NCBI GenBank assembly: GCA_027605045.1
Contig: JAQFWX010000149.1
Location: 17,319 to 81,318, forward strand
Source of the DNA: Phallus indusiatus
Taxonomy: Eukaryota > Basidiomycota > Agaricomycetes > Phallales > Phallaceae
Reading direction: 5' to 3'
Length of the DNA stretch: 64,000 nt
Position numbers and translations under genes: made by a program. A model generated the notes under the pieces. The model worked only from the letters and a program-made list of their open reading frames with translations, was not told the origin of the DNA and made no database searches. Shown piece after piece: positions 50,673 to 62,290 of this stretch (positions are counted from its first letter, which is position 1; every line of letters starts with the position of its first letter).

Positions 50673-51602
50673 ATGGTATGTTTAGGCTCTTACTCAACCC
50701 TCGTTTTTGCATTGAGCAAGCTAGTTATTGCTTCTCCTTTCCTTCTGCGTCGTCAGAATGTTACAATTCCTGGTAATGTCGCGAACGGAACTGACACCGC
50801 AGGATGTAGCGCATTCCATGCTTCCGCGCCAGGTGACACGTGTATCACAATTGAAGTAGAGTTCAATATCACTGACACTCTCTTCCGTTCATTGAATCCG
50901 GAGATCAACGCTGGGTGTACCAATCTCATAGCTGGACAATCGTATTGTGTTGCCAGCGCACCGACGGTAATTAATACCCCACCGATTGCACCCGGAACGA
51001 TCGTTCAAGGATGTACCAAGTTTTTCACCATCGGAACAAACGACTCTTGTTCGTTTATCGAGACGCAGTTCAATATCAGCGATATCCTTTTCAAAATTAT
51101 GAATCCCGAAATCGACGCTGCATGTGACAATCTCATTCAAGGATTTGCGTACTGCGTTGAAACGAGCAATCTGACAACTATCCCAAGCAATGTTTCCCCC
51201 GGTACAATCACTTCCGATTGCGTACGATACCTCACTATCGCGGAATCACAATCATGCACGGACGTCGAAGCAGAAGAAGATATCACCCTCGCAAATTTTC
51301 TTGCGTTAAATCCGCAAGTAGATTCGGAGTGTTTGGACCTGGTGACTGGACAAGCTTACTGCGTGGCCACTATCAATACCACCCTCGTCACGAACGCACC
51401 CAACAACGTTGCTCCAGGAACCATCACAATGGGATGTACGGAATTCTTCACCGTAGAACCTGGACAAGTTTGCGCCGAAATTGAAGTGATGTTCGATATC
51501 TCGCCCACACTTTTCCTCTCCTTGAATCCCCAGTTAAATGTTGACTGCACGAATCTCGTTGCTGGGGAAGCATATTGTGTGCAAGGCACACCCCCGTCTT
51601 GA
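50673..51602 (+). CDS. LysM3: secreted protein with four LysM modules
   Basis: An intact, intronless gene of 309 residues. The ATG at 50673 is chosen over the one at 50643 because it gives a signal peptide (GSYSTLVFALSKLVIAS) aligned with LysM2 and LysM4. Modules: CSAFHASAPGDTC...; CTKFFTIGTNDSCSFIETQF...; CVRYLTIAESQSCTDVEAEE...; CTEFFTVEPGQVCAEIEVMF..., ending GEAYCVQGTPPS. Modules 2-4 match the three modules of LysM4 in order. Likely a secreted chitin-binding effector or hyphal shield. In module 3 the usual aromatic residue pattern is weak (ITLANFLALN), so that module may bind less well. Confidence 0.88.
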   Translation: MVCLGSYSTLVFALSKLVIASPFLLRRQNVTIPGNVANGTDTAGCSAFHASAPGDTCITIEVEFNITDTLFRSLNPEINAGCTNLIAGQSYCVASAPTVINTPPIAPGTIVQGCTKFFTIGTNDSCSFIETQFNISDILFKIMNPEIDAACDNLIQGFAYCVETSNLTTIPSNVSPGTITSDCVRYLTIAESQSCTDVEAEEDITLANFLALNPQVDSECLDLVTGQAYCVATINTTLVTNAPNNVAPGTITMGCTEFFTVEPGQVCAEIEVMFDISPTLFLSLNPQLNVDCTNLVAGEAYCVQGTPPS

Positions 51603-51797
51603 AGTAGGGTTGAAGTTTAGAACAAAAAAATGATTATCTAATTATGTATTAGAGATGTAACGGAAGTAGTTTACAAAGAAAATACAGCTTGAAGCTGCAC
51701 TTAGGTAGTTTCACATTGTAAATCAAGAAATAATTGATCAAATCGATACAGCAACGGACAAATCAGAACACATAATCCTTTAGACTGATTAGGCGTC

Positions 51798-53508
51798 TCA
51801 ATATTTGAAAACAAATATATGTCCTTCCTCGCCGGGATCAGGCACATTAATGATACCACTGGTTGATAAGGCAAGTTTCTGGCAGTCCAAGGTCCAGTAG
51901 TCCTTACTTGAACGCGCAGCCAGGCTTCGCGTAAAAACAAGCCGGGAGTGGTGTGTCCTCTCGTTTGTGAGCCCTTCGTCAAGCACCAAAGATGCCCGTT
52001 TAACTGGTTTTTCCTTTTTGCGATGCTCCGATCTTTTATAGAAGTCCTCCATATAACTCAATGACCTCGGAGCATTGTATAGTTTTATAACGTCTACATT
52101 ATGCTCGTCGGGATAGAACTCGGTAAAATAATTGGTTTGAATGATGGTAACTTGAAGAATTTCATCGCCCTCTTCTGATTGTTCGTTCAGCGATTCTTGC
52201 GATTCGTTTGTCGTGTCGGAATCGCTGCAATACTCTGAGTTAAAATCGCAAAGCAAGAAGACCAATCGATTGGAAGTGTCAAACACAAAGTCGCGTAACG
52301 AATCATCTTGATTGTCGATCTCGAAATAAATAGATATTCCCTTAGACAGTGCTGAAGGTGTAGGGTAGGGATTCAACATTTTTTGGTTGTCTTTGTCTTT
52401 GTTTTGGCAGTGTTGATGGTTTCGTGGGGCCTGGCCACATAAGAGTCGATTAGATCATCAGGCCCGGGCTTGTAGAGTTAATTACTTGAATCATCGATAA
52501 AAGCGAGAAGAAAGACAACATACTTCCGTCATATCTGGAGAAGGAGTTTTCCTCAACAAGGATACGCAACTTCCATAGTCTTCGTCATCATTATAATACA
52601 CCGACGCCGTGTCAATGGTTTCAGGCAAAGACTGATAGGGTCATTAACATCTGTGAACACGAGCAAGAGAAACAACTTACTTCAACTGAATCAATACTAA
52701 GAGCTCTCTCGGCGACAGTTTCACTTTCCAATCCCTCGTAGGAAGATGTCGGTGTTAACTCATCAGAAATGCTCGGTGTTTGTGCAGGTGAGAAGACACC
52801 GCCGACTGCTGTGTAATGTTGATCTAGAAACCCAAAGATGCCCATATACTAGGATGATTATGAGTTACGAGTAGAATAACCGACAAAACACCATGTTTAC
52901 CTGGAGGTTAGGCTGATAGGGCGCCATAATGCAGTAAAACGATCCAACTTTCCAGTTCCAAACAAAAATATTATCTCTGGGCGCGAACTCGTCACCGGGT
53001 TCTTTTGAGGGCTGATGCAGACTCCAAGAGCGTCTTCTTGAACTATGAGGCGACCATGAGCCGCCTCTGCGAAAGTAGATGTTTCATTCGCAATCGAGCC
53101 GTCCCAATCATGGACTCTTAAAGTGACAACAAATTTTCTAGCCGTATTATTCTCAGAAAACATTGGAAAACAAGTTTACTAAGTATATACGCACCGTTCG
53201 TCGTATGTGAAGGAAGCAAATCCCGTCCTATGTGTTAACAATGCGACATCACGAACGGCGTACGGAAGAACAGCACACAGGGCAAAGATAACTTGTTGCT
53301 GATCATCCGCAATCGCTTCATGAACGCGAGCCAAATAAACAAATGACGTCGGAGGATCTCGTTGAACTATGGTGTAAAGGATTTGATCGTCTAGTATGGA
53401 AGGGAGTAAGGTATAAGCAAGTTGGTTATTCTTCAAGCCCTCGAGTCTAAAATCGTCGGTCGGCCACAGTAGCGAGATGATAGCCTTGGGTTTTCCAATT
53501 AACCACAT
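51798..53508 (-). pseudogene. Agaric F-box-associated-type gene, copy 2, two frameshifts
   Basis: Inverted paralogue of the gene at 28848-30572. It starts MWLIGKPKAIISLLWPTDD at 53508 and shows PSILDDQILYTIV, DPPTSFVYLARVHEAIA, VTLRVHDWDGSIANETST, NIFVWNWKVGS, RLVFTRSLAARS and ALSTSGIINVPDPGEEGHIF, with introns at matching places (for example 53173-53113). Two single-base deletions break it. One is at GAGGGC near 53009-53011, after LGVCIS. The other is in a run of six T at 52379-52384, just before NPYPTPSALSK. Both reading frames resume cleanly, so the gene was whole recently or is whole in the real genome. It sits between LysM3 and LysM4. Confidence 0.6.
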
Positions 53509-54776
53509 CGTTTAAAGTGCTACTAAATTATATGGAAGGTACGCAAATCGTCGAGTATCGCAGAAAATTACGTGTGGGTGAAGCAAAAAAAAGTATGACT
53601 TGATGAAAAGCCTCAATATATAGGAAGAAAGTGGGGACAAAAGTGCCATGCCATTCTAGTTAACGTTAGGACAATGTAGGACAACGGAGCCTACAGACGA
53701 CGTCATAGTACAACATCGTGATTTGCAAGGAAAAAGAACCGAGGAAAAAAGGCACAAAAGAAGAGCAAGACCTAGCAAGACAAAGGATACTATTTTGTCG
53801 AAGTAAAGTGATTGAAGACAAGTCGAAGACGAAGTAGCCGAACAGGTGTGACGATATACGTAACGTGTTTACGTCATCAGGCGTGAGAAAAGCTTACCGT
53901 AAACCAATCGTAAACGCTGAAAACTTTCTCTTGAACTTCATATTTCTTAACTCGAGTCTCCAGCCTATTAGTCTCATTTTATCTTATAAACTTTCAATCC
54001 GGTTCTATCTCAGACACCATCATGTTGGGTTTTTGCGTGTCGGTAATACAGGAAGACCGCGTCTCGGGGTGATTAGTAGCCCGGTGCGTTAGTGTCATGG
54101 CGAATGTGTTCGCCACGTCTGGTCATCAAGATTGTGGTTATGCAGAACTTTGTTTGTGTTTCTTCTCTCTCGGCTTAACCGGCCAACGCTGAGATTTCAC
54201 GTCGGCGTTCAACTTGAATTTTCTGATTAGCGAAACACCTCGCATCAAGTTCGTCTAAAAATGTTCAGTCATTAAACGAGCATGAAGAGGAGACACAGCA
54301 TTGGGATTGGTTCATAAAATTACTTCTGGAGCTTTGGAAATATTTGACATTTGTCGTTCAATTGGTTAGTTTCCATAAAACCCATCAGCGCTGTTTGACT
54401 GCGGACACGATTGAAAAAAACCAATGGCTTTGATTCAGCTTTCGCTTGATTTGTTGATGTTATGGCCAAGCCATTACAAATTTCAGGGGTTAAGCTTACC
54501 CCGTGTACTTCGTCTCAAAATGGGAGGGAGCACTGCGGCGCCGGGAGACGCATTAGTCCATTAACCTGTCGCCGTTATTGCCGCCGTCCTTGCCGTCCAA
54601 CTGGCTATACGCTGGTTCATCTGTAAAAGGGAATTGACCATGCGTTAACTAGTGTTTCAGGAAGGTTGAAGTCAATGTCACCTTGCCCGGCTCGTCCGTG
54701 TTGACGAAGTGTCGAGCCCCAAACGGGACGAACGAACGTTTCTATACTATTCTCGTGTTCCTGAGATTTTTTTTTG
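53509..54776. other. Intergenic region upstream of LysM4
   Basis: No supported gene. It holds the probable promoter of F-box-like copy 2 on its left and of LysM4 on its right. Confidence 0.45.
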
Positions 54777-54827
54777 TATATAAAGGCTTCGTTGAGTCGC
54801 ATTCTCTTCAGTGACAAGTGTGCATAC
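54777..54827 (+). promoter_or_regulatory. LysM4 TATA box and 5' motif
   Basis: TATATAAAGG at 54777-54786 after a T run, then GTGTGCATAC at 54818-54827, 33 bases before the ATG. This is the clearest TATA of the three LysM duplicates. Confidence 0.6.
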
Positions 54828-54860
54828 ATCCACTTCGAGCCCATCTCACAGTCAGTAGCC

Positions 54861-55583
54861 ATGGCACGTCTCAGCTCTTACTCGCTCTTCGCTTTTGTTG
54901 CATTGAGCAAGCTCGTCATCGCTTCTCCTCTTGTTCTGCCTCGTCAGATTTTTGGTCCACCTTCAGTTGCACCCGGAACAATCGTTCAAGGGTGTACGCA
55001 GTTCTTCACTGTTGGGACAAACAGCTCTTGTGCGTCCATCGAGAACCAATTCAACATCAGTGACATACTGTTCAAAACGATGAACCCCGAAATCGACGCT
55101 GCTTGTGACAATCTCATTGACGGTTCGTCGTACTGTGTCCAAACGAGCAATTTGACCAATATTCCGAGCAACGTTTCCCCTGGTACGATCACTTCCGGCT
55201 GTGTTCGATACTTCACCGTCCCGGAAGGACAATCGTGCCAAGACATCGTAACCGAAGAGGATATCACCCTCGCAAATTTCCTGGCGTTAAATCCTGAGGT
55301 GAACTCGGATTGCTTGAATCTCATTGCTGGAGAAGCGTACTGCGTCGACTCTATCAATCAACCCCTCCCTGGCAACGCACCTGGCAACGTCGCTCCTGGT
55401 ACTATTACAGACGGATGCACCGAATTCTTCACTATTCAGCCCAGTCAAACTTGCGATGAGGTCGAGGCGATTTTCAATATCACTTCCACGCTTTTCTTCG
55501 CATTGAATCCCGAGATCAATGCCGATTGCACGAATCTCATCGCCGGAGACGCATACTGCGTGCAAGGCACGGCTCCATCTTAA
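54861..55583 (+). CDS. LysM4: secreted protein with three LysM modules
   Basis: An intact, intronless gene of 240 residues. Signal peptide MARLSSYSLFAFVALSKLVI followed by ASP, then a short linker and three LysM modules: CTQFFTVGTNSSCASIENQF..., CVRYFTVPEGQSCQDIVTEE... and CTEFFTIQPSQTCDEVEAIF..., each closing with a C.NLI.G..YCV block. It ends GDAYCVQGTAPS. It corresponds to LysM3 without its first module. The size and layout are like known secreted LysM effectors of fungi. Chitin binding is inferred from the family. Confidence 0.9.
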   Translation: MARLSSYSLFAFVALSKLVIASPLVLPRQIFGPPSVAPGTIVQGCTQFFTVGTNSSCASIENQFNISDILFKTMNPEIDAACDNLIDGSSYCVQTSNLTNIPSNVSPGTITSGCVRYFTVPEGQSCQDIVTEEDITLANFLALNPEVNSDCLNLIAGEAYCVDSINQPLPGNAPGNVAPGTITDGCTEFFTIQPSQTCDEVEAIFNITSTLFFALNPEINADCTNLIAGDAYCVQGTAPS

Positions 55584-56109
55584 AAGTAGAGGGGTATTGG
55601 GAATTAGTCAATTGACCATTAATATAGAATGTCTAATGGATATATAACGAGACTTCTTTATGTATACCAATAATGGACTTGAACATTGCGTTTCGCGTGT
55701 CTGAAACTTGCAAAATGACTTGAAGAGAGGGAACAGCGTCTGTGCCTAGTTTTGAGAAAGCGAAGTTATTACACTGCAATGACATCACTTCCGTCAGATC
55801 CTTACGTCCCATTTGATTTAAGGATATGGCGAAAACACGTTGAGTTACTTCGTCCGGCTGGACGGAGTTCTTATAAGAAGCGTTTCCAAGCTTGGTATTT
55901 GGGGACGAAAGATGCAAGAGGCATTGCTAAAAGTTATATTTGGATCTGTGGCAACAGCAATTAAAAAGCCCCAATCAAAGAACCTCGCCACACCTTATTG
56001 ATTTTTGGCTCAATGGGCTTGCGGCGCCAACGCCAAATTTAGAGTAATATTGAACTCTCTAAGCACTGGTTTGGGCTCCTTGTTTCACCTAAATTGTGGG
56101 GGAACTTGA
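55584..56109. other. Intergenic region
   Basis: No supported gene; LysM4 3' region and left flank of the tandem duplication. Confidence 0.45.
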
Positions 56110-57199
56110 TAAATTACAAAATGACGATCCCATTGACTCCAACCGTGTAAGTTAGTCCGTTTCCGACGGGTCGTCATGTAATTGAATACTCCGAACGACG
56201 GATAACATGGGGTACCTAAATGAGGTATGTGCACACAGTGACCGAAAGAAGGCTGAAACACCTATGTACGCTCGACCTGAACTTGAGATTTGGCTTTCGT
56301 ATCTGGGATCTGATCATATAATGAGCTCTCGAAGTAGATACAGTATACAATGCTAGAACGTCTGTCACGAAACACTTCAAAGACTCATGAATTCCTGTAA
56401 ACTGAACTTACAAATTTCCTGCTTCCTTATCTCTGTCGAAAGTCATGATTTTCCGAAAAATAGATCAACATCGGTACCGGTCCGCTGAGCTCTTGAGAAT
56501 GATAACTTTTTATTCATATCCGCTGAGATTTTAATACGTGTGCCTTCTTCAGAATTTGCAAGGTAATAGCTTGAGATATTCGCTTAAATTATTGCCTTCA
56601 ATAAGCTTTTTGACAGTAGAACTTCGGGTATTCCCAGTGGGCGATTTTAGACCAGGCCAGATCATCGTCTATAAACACTACAGTCACTTGAATATTTTCT
56701 TTCACTTTTTAGAACGGAGAACATACTCGATCGTATCCAGGTGACAATATTTGTCTCCACTTATGCCAGTAGCTTATTGAAGAAACAAAACCCATCTTGG
56801 AGAACGCGTAGATTCGCACCTCCATCTTCCACATTGTCAACGTGCTATCCCGCCTATCTTTCCGCCTTCAGACTTCAAACTTCAAATTTCAATGAAAAAA
56901 CGAAAATATTGAACATATCTTGATTCTTGGAACACTACTTAGTGACTAGATTGACACTGGGGAGGTTACAGCGCTTGTATTTGGAGCTCCGATTTTCGTT
57001 AGACTCGATTTTAATTTTCAACCCGCGGACATTGACGCTAAGGAGTTGAGTTTCAGAGAGACCTATTATTTATGTAAGAAAACAAATCGATCATCGATTT
57101 CAGTTTCATTTCTCATATTAAGCAGGAAGACACGCTTGAAATTTTATTATCTCTTTGACTGCTACCATCCTTCGAGAGTCGTTCACCGACAACGTTGAA

Positions 57200-58745
57200 A
57201 TGGCCAAAATGATCAGACCCGCTGCCACCGAAGAAGATAAAGCGATTTTTGATCGACTGCTTCAAAAAATATCAGCTGTTGATTCGTATTTTTGCTGTGG
57301 CGGAACTCTCGAATTGACCGACAGGCCTCTGACACTTTACTACAAGTCCGAAACGACTGGTAAACGCAATTGGTAATAAATTAACTCTCCCCGATATCAA
57401 CCTGTTTTTTCTTGTTGATATTCCACCATCTAGGCTCGATTTTCACAAATTGTTTGAACAATCAGCAGAAGACCGCCAGACTGCAATAAACGACCTTCTT
57501 GAAGTGTGTGTGCCTGCTCCTCATGGAAGGGGCAATGAGACTGTACTTGATGAGTCTTATCGACTAGCTCGAGAACTCCGTCAAAACGAATTTGCATTGA
57601 GCATAGAGCTCTTAAGCGAAGCTGGTGCGGAGATTTTGACAACAATTAGCTCGTTGACTGCAGGACGATCGGTACTTGCTGAAGGACAAGCTAGCAAAAC
57701 TATTCAGAATCTGACGATGATCCCGCGTTTGTACAAACTCAATGCGTATGCTAAGAACGGCTTCTTCAAATCTCATAGAGATACGCCGAAAGGAAATGAC
57801 CATGTCGGCACACTGATGATTGGTCTTCCCACTTCCTATACAGGTGGTGCATTGCGAGTTAATCATGACGGGAACGAAATTATGTTTGATTGGCACCAAC
57901 AATGCTCCGAAGGTTTTAAAGCTCAAGAAAATGACAAGCTGAAGCTTTCGCTCCCCTGGGCTTTTCTCTTTTCCGATGTCGAGCACGAAGTTCTGCCCGT
58001 AGAATCAGGCGCGCGGATCACCATTGTCTACGATATTTTCTCTTCTCCGAAAAGAACTCAAGAGCTCGCGGACATGGGATCACTTTTGACTAACATGGAC
58101 GGGACCACAATCCCATTGTATAACGATTTCGTTGCGGCATTGAGGAACCCTTCGTTTCTTATTCAAGGCGCCGAGGTTGCTATTGCGCTTTCGCATTCAT
58201 ATCCCTCGCCTCGCACGGGGGTAAAATTAACCGACACACAGTTTGCAGAAAGTCTAAAAGGGGTCGATGCAGTTGTATATTGTGCGATGAAAGCGGCAGG
58301 GTTTGATGTTTCCTTGAAGGTTGTTATGAGGGAAGAAGGCTATTATACAGAGTCTATGCTGGAAGGTATTCCGCAAGATGGTTATGACCCGTTAACATAC
58401 GACGAATATTCAGACTTGTTTCTGGTTACGTCTGACACCTTCACATACCCTGAAGAAACTATGGAAACAGGCGAAGATGGCGGCATGTATGAGGAGGCCC
58501 TCGAGGCCGAATTTGGTGTTCGGGCTAGTCCCCAGCTGATGTGTAGGTCCCCTCCAGCCTTTTCTCGCGTCAATGACGGATCTATACTCATTTTTCGGAC
58601 AGGGGTTAAAAAACCGAAGGACACGTTCATCAACGCCGGTTCTTATATCGCCTACGCGAACGAGTACTCTGTAGAGTATCTTTATTCCGCAGCTGCGTTC
58701 GTACTGAATGTTCCGCCGTTCGGGGAAAAGTCTCGTGCATTCTAA
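57200..58745 (+). CDS. 2OG-Fe(II) oxygenase family protein
   Basis: Two exons, 57200-57372 and 57434-58745, 494 residues, phase closed. It belongs to the fungal 2-oxoglutarate and iron(II)-dependent oxygenases related to prolyl 4-hydroxylases; substrate unknown. The iron ligands are H172 and D174 in FKSHRDTPKG and H242 in FSDVEHEVLPV. The 2OG-binding Arg is probably in SGARITIVYDI. GTLMIGLPTSYTGGALRVNH is the family's strand segment. The N-terminal CGGTLEL and VLDESYRLARELR blocks are also usual. The start is the ATG at 57200 (MAKMIRPAATEED), matching copy B. No lesion was found, so this is the functional copy of the tandem pair. Confidence 0.85.
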
Positions 58746-60147
58746 CGTGCAAAACAATGATACGATTCTCGTAGCTATTTTTGAGAAAATAGAATACAAT
58801 AGAATATACAATAAACCTGTCTTATGAACTTTTCGCGTGTCACGAATAGTATCTCTTCCTGGGAGCCTTGATCGCCTTCAAATAGTGGGCCGCTGGTCAA
58901 GAGACTCGTGCCAACTTATTTTCCGTTTTCAATGTGCTTGTCTAAAGGAAGCCGTGAACATTTGAATTGAGAATTACGTTTTCGTTTCGCTTTCCTTAAG
59001 CCCATTAATCGTATGGTGCCAGCGCCAGTTGGGAGTCAGACGCCAATGGCTTTTGCCAAACAGTTAAAATAAAGAAGACTCGGAGATTCCTCGAACCACC
59101 ATCTCTGCATTACAAAATGACAAACCAATTGACTCCAACCATTTAAGTTAATCCGTTTTCGACGGGTTGTTATGCAGTTGAATACTCCGGACGACGGGTA
59201 ATAAGATGGGGTATGTACCTAGTAATGCCTAAATGAGGGATGTGCAGACAGTGACCGAAAGAAGATTGAGAAACACCTACGCTCGACCCAAAATATGTCC
59301 GTTCCTTGAGATTTGTCCCCCATATTTAGGATTTGATCATATTATTCACATGTAATAGACGTCGGGAGAATGTGGTCCCACAATGTGCCGTTAAAGTCTA
59401 TTTTAACGTGTTTAAAATGGATGACGTACTCTAAACAGTCGATGTGAATTTACCAACCCGAGAAAACTTGAATACCATTACGCTCAATCTCAGATACGAA
59501 ATCTTGAAGCAGATGGCTGAGTATACTAGTACTTGACTAGTACTGGCAGTACTAGACCGTCTCAGTCCCGCCGAAGATGAATACCGATAATTAATTCTGA
59601 AACTGACATTCCCCTGGTCCTAATATTCATCTTTGTCGGTCACACTTGGCACACAACAATATCCGCTGAGGTTTTCAGACGGGGTAGCTCGAGATTTTCG
59701 CCCAAGGTATTACCCTCATTGAGCTTTTTTTTGAAAGCAGAAGGCTATTCTCGGTGAGCTTAGACCACATCACTAGAGCATCGTGTATAAACACTATATT
59801 CATTTTATATTTATTAACGGAAAACATACTCGACGGTATCCAGCTGACAGTATTCGTACCCAGCAACTTAATGAAGAAACAAAACCTATCTTCAAAGAGA
59901 ACGCGTAAATTCGCTTGTATTTGGAGCTCCGATGATTTTTTGTCTCACTGGCAACTTCCGCATCGGACATTGACTCGCTAAAGGAGTTGAATTTCAGGAA
60001 GGCTTGCGTATTATTTATGTAAGAAAACATATCGATCATCGATTTCACAGTCGTTCTCATATTTATTTAAACAGGAAAACACGTTTGACATTTATTATCT
60101 TTTTGACTGCTACCATCTTTTGAGAATCATCCACTGACAACATTGAA

Positions 60148-61681
60148 ATGGCCAAAATGATCAGACCCGCTGCCACCGAAGAAGATAAAGCAATTTTCAA
60201 TCAACTGCTACAAAAGATATCAGACGCTGATTCGTATTTCTGCTGTGGCGGATCTTTCGAATTGATCGACAGGCAAAAGCAATTGGTAATAGATAAATCA
60301 AGTCTCCTCGATATCAAAGTCCATTCACTTCTTTTCTTGTTTGATATGATATTTTACCATCTAGGCTCGATTTTCACAAGCTGTTTGAACAGTCAGCAGA
60401 AGACCGCCAGACTGCAATAAACGACCTCCTTGAAGTGTGTGTGCCTGCTCCTCATGGAAGGGGCAATGAGACTGTACTTGATGAGTCTTATCGACTAGCT
60501 CGAGAACTCCGTCAAAACGAATTTGCGTTTAGCATAGAGCTCTTAAGCGAAGTTGGTGTGGAGATTTTGACAACTATTAGCTCGTTGGCTGCAGGACGAT
60601 CGGTACTTGCTGAAGGACAAGCTAGCAAAACTATTCAAAATCTGACGATGATCCCGCGTTTGTACAAACTCAATGCGTATGCTAAGAACGGCTTCTTCAA
60701 ATCTCATAGAGATACACCGAAAGGGAGTAATCATGTCGGTACACTGATGATCGGTCTTCCCACTGCCTATGAAGGCGGTGCATTGCGAGTTAATCATGAA
60801 GGGAACGAAATTATGTTTGATTGGCATCAACAATGCTCCGAAGCTTTCGAAGTCCAAGAAAATAACAAGCTGAAGCTTTCGCTACCCTGGGCTTTTCTCT
60901 TTTCCGATGTCGAGCACGAAGTTCTGCCCGTAAAATCAGGCACACGTGTCACCGTTGCCTACGATATCTTCTTTTCTTCAACAAGAATGCTCGAGCTCGG
61001 GGAAATGGAGCCGATTGTGACCAACATGGAAGGAACAACGACCCCGTTGTATAACGATTTTGTGGCGGCATTGCGGAACCCTTCGTTCCTTAGTCAAGGT
61101 GCTGAGGTCGCTATTGCGCTCTCACATTCATACCCCTTGCCTCGCACAGGAGGAAAAATATCCTGGATGGAGTTTGCAGAAAATCTAAAAGGGATCGATG
61201 CAGTTGTATATCGTGCGATGAAAGCCGCAGGGTTTCTCGTTTACTTGAATGCTGTTATGGTGCGAGAAACCGACGACCGCGAGTCTGTACTGGCAGGTGT
61301 TCCGCAAGATGGTTATGACCCGATATTATATACGGACGAAGATTCAGACACCGTCGAGTTTCTGATCACATCCTACACCTTTAAGTTTAATGTGAATGGG
61401 ATAGATACGGGCGAAGATGAAGAGATGTATGATGAGATTCTCAAGGGCGATTTTGGTGTTCGGGCTAGTCCTCAGCTTATGTGTAGGTCGTCTCCAGCCT
61501 TTTCGCGTGTCAGTGGTTTAAACTCATCTTTCGGACAGGGGTTAAAAAACCGCGCGGCACATTCATCGACGCTGGTTCTTATATCGCATACTCAAACGAG
61601 AGTACTATGGAGTATTTTTATTCCGCGGCTGCGTTCGTACTGGATGTCCCACCGTTCGGAAAAAGGTCTCGTGCGTTCTAA
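60148..61681 (+). pseudogene. 2OG-Fe(II) oxygenase, broken tandem copy B
   Basis: Nearly the same protein as 57200-58745 over most of its length, with the iron ligands kept (FKSHRDTPKG, FSDVEHEVLPV). Two deletions break the frame. About 35 bases are missing near 60275 in exon 1, between IDRQ and the splice donor. Four bases are missing near 61512, after FSRVS, so that the conserved end (FRTGVKKP...FYSAAAFVL...RSRAF) lies in another frame. A truncated protein from an internal ATG is possible but unlikely to matter. Confidence 0.75.
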
Positions 61682-62290
61682 CGTGCAAAATAATGATATG
61701 AATTTCAATATCTTGTAGCTACTTGAGGAAATAGAACACAATAGAATATGCAATAAACCTGTCTTGTGAACTTTTCGCCCGTCATGAATAGTAGTATCTC
61801 TCTCTGGGAGCGATCGGACCGCTGGTCAAGAGACTCGTGCCAACTTATTTGCCGTTTTCAATGTGTCCGATAAACTTGTATAAAGGAGGTCTTGAGCATT
61901 TGAATTGAGAATTTCGTTTTTGTTTCGCTTTCTTCGAGCCCGTTAATCGCATGGTGCCAGCTGGAGCCAGACAACAATAGCTTTGTTGCCAAACAATTAA
62001 AATAAAGAAGACTCGAAGATTGCTCGAGCCACCGTCTCTTCCTTTATCCACATGCCTATGTACTCATTGTCCACAGCTCGTGTTCAAGTGAATTGCAGTT
62101 GGCAAGTTGCAACTGCCAAGGTTTGGCCATTTCAACAAGCGCCGGAAATCGCACGATTCAAGCTGAGATTAGTCAGCGTCAGGTAACCCTTTCAATTCAC
62201 TCACAACAACGGACACTCAACGCCGCCGATTTACCTTGGTTCTTTCGCATGCATTGTTCATAAATTGCATATAATATTCTCTCCTCAACT

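Larger units (their letters stand above)
56110..62040. repeat. Tandem duplication of about 3 kb (two units)
   Basis: Unit 1 (about 56110-59106) and unit 2 (about 59107-62040) align from upstream of the oxygenase gene (TTGACTCCAACC, CAGTGACCGAAAGAAG) to its 3' flank (TTAAAATAAAGAAGACTCG). The coding parts are far more alike than the flanks. Boundaries are approximate. Confidence 0.75.

Noticed and set aside
55287..55565. Minus-strand open frame inside LysM4
   Set aside because: Antisense shadow of a strongly supported LysM coding sequence.
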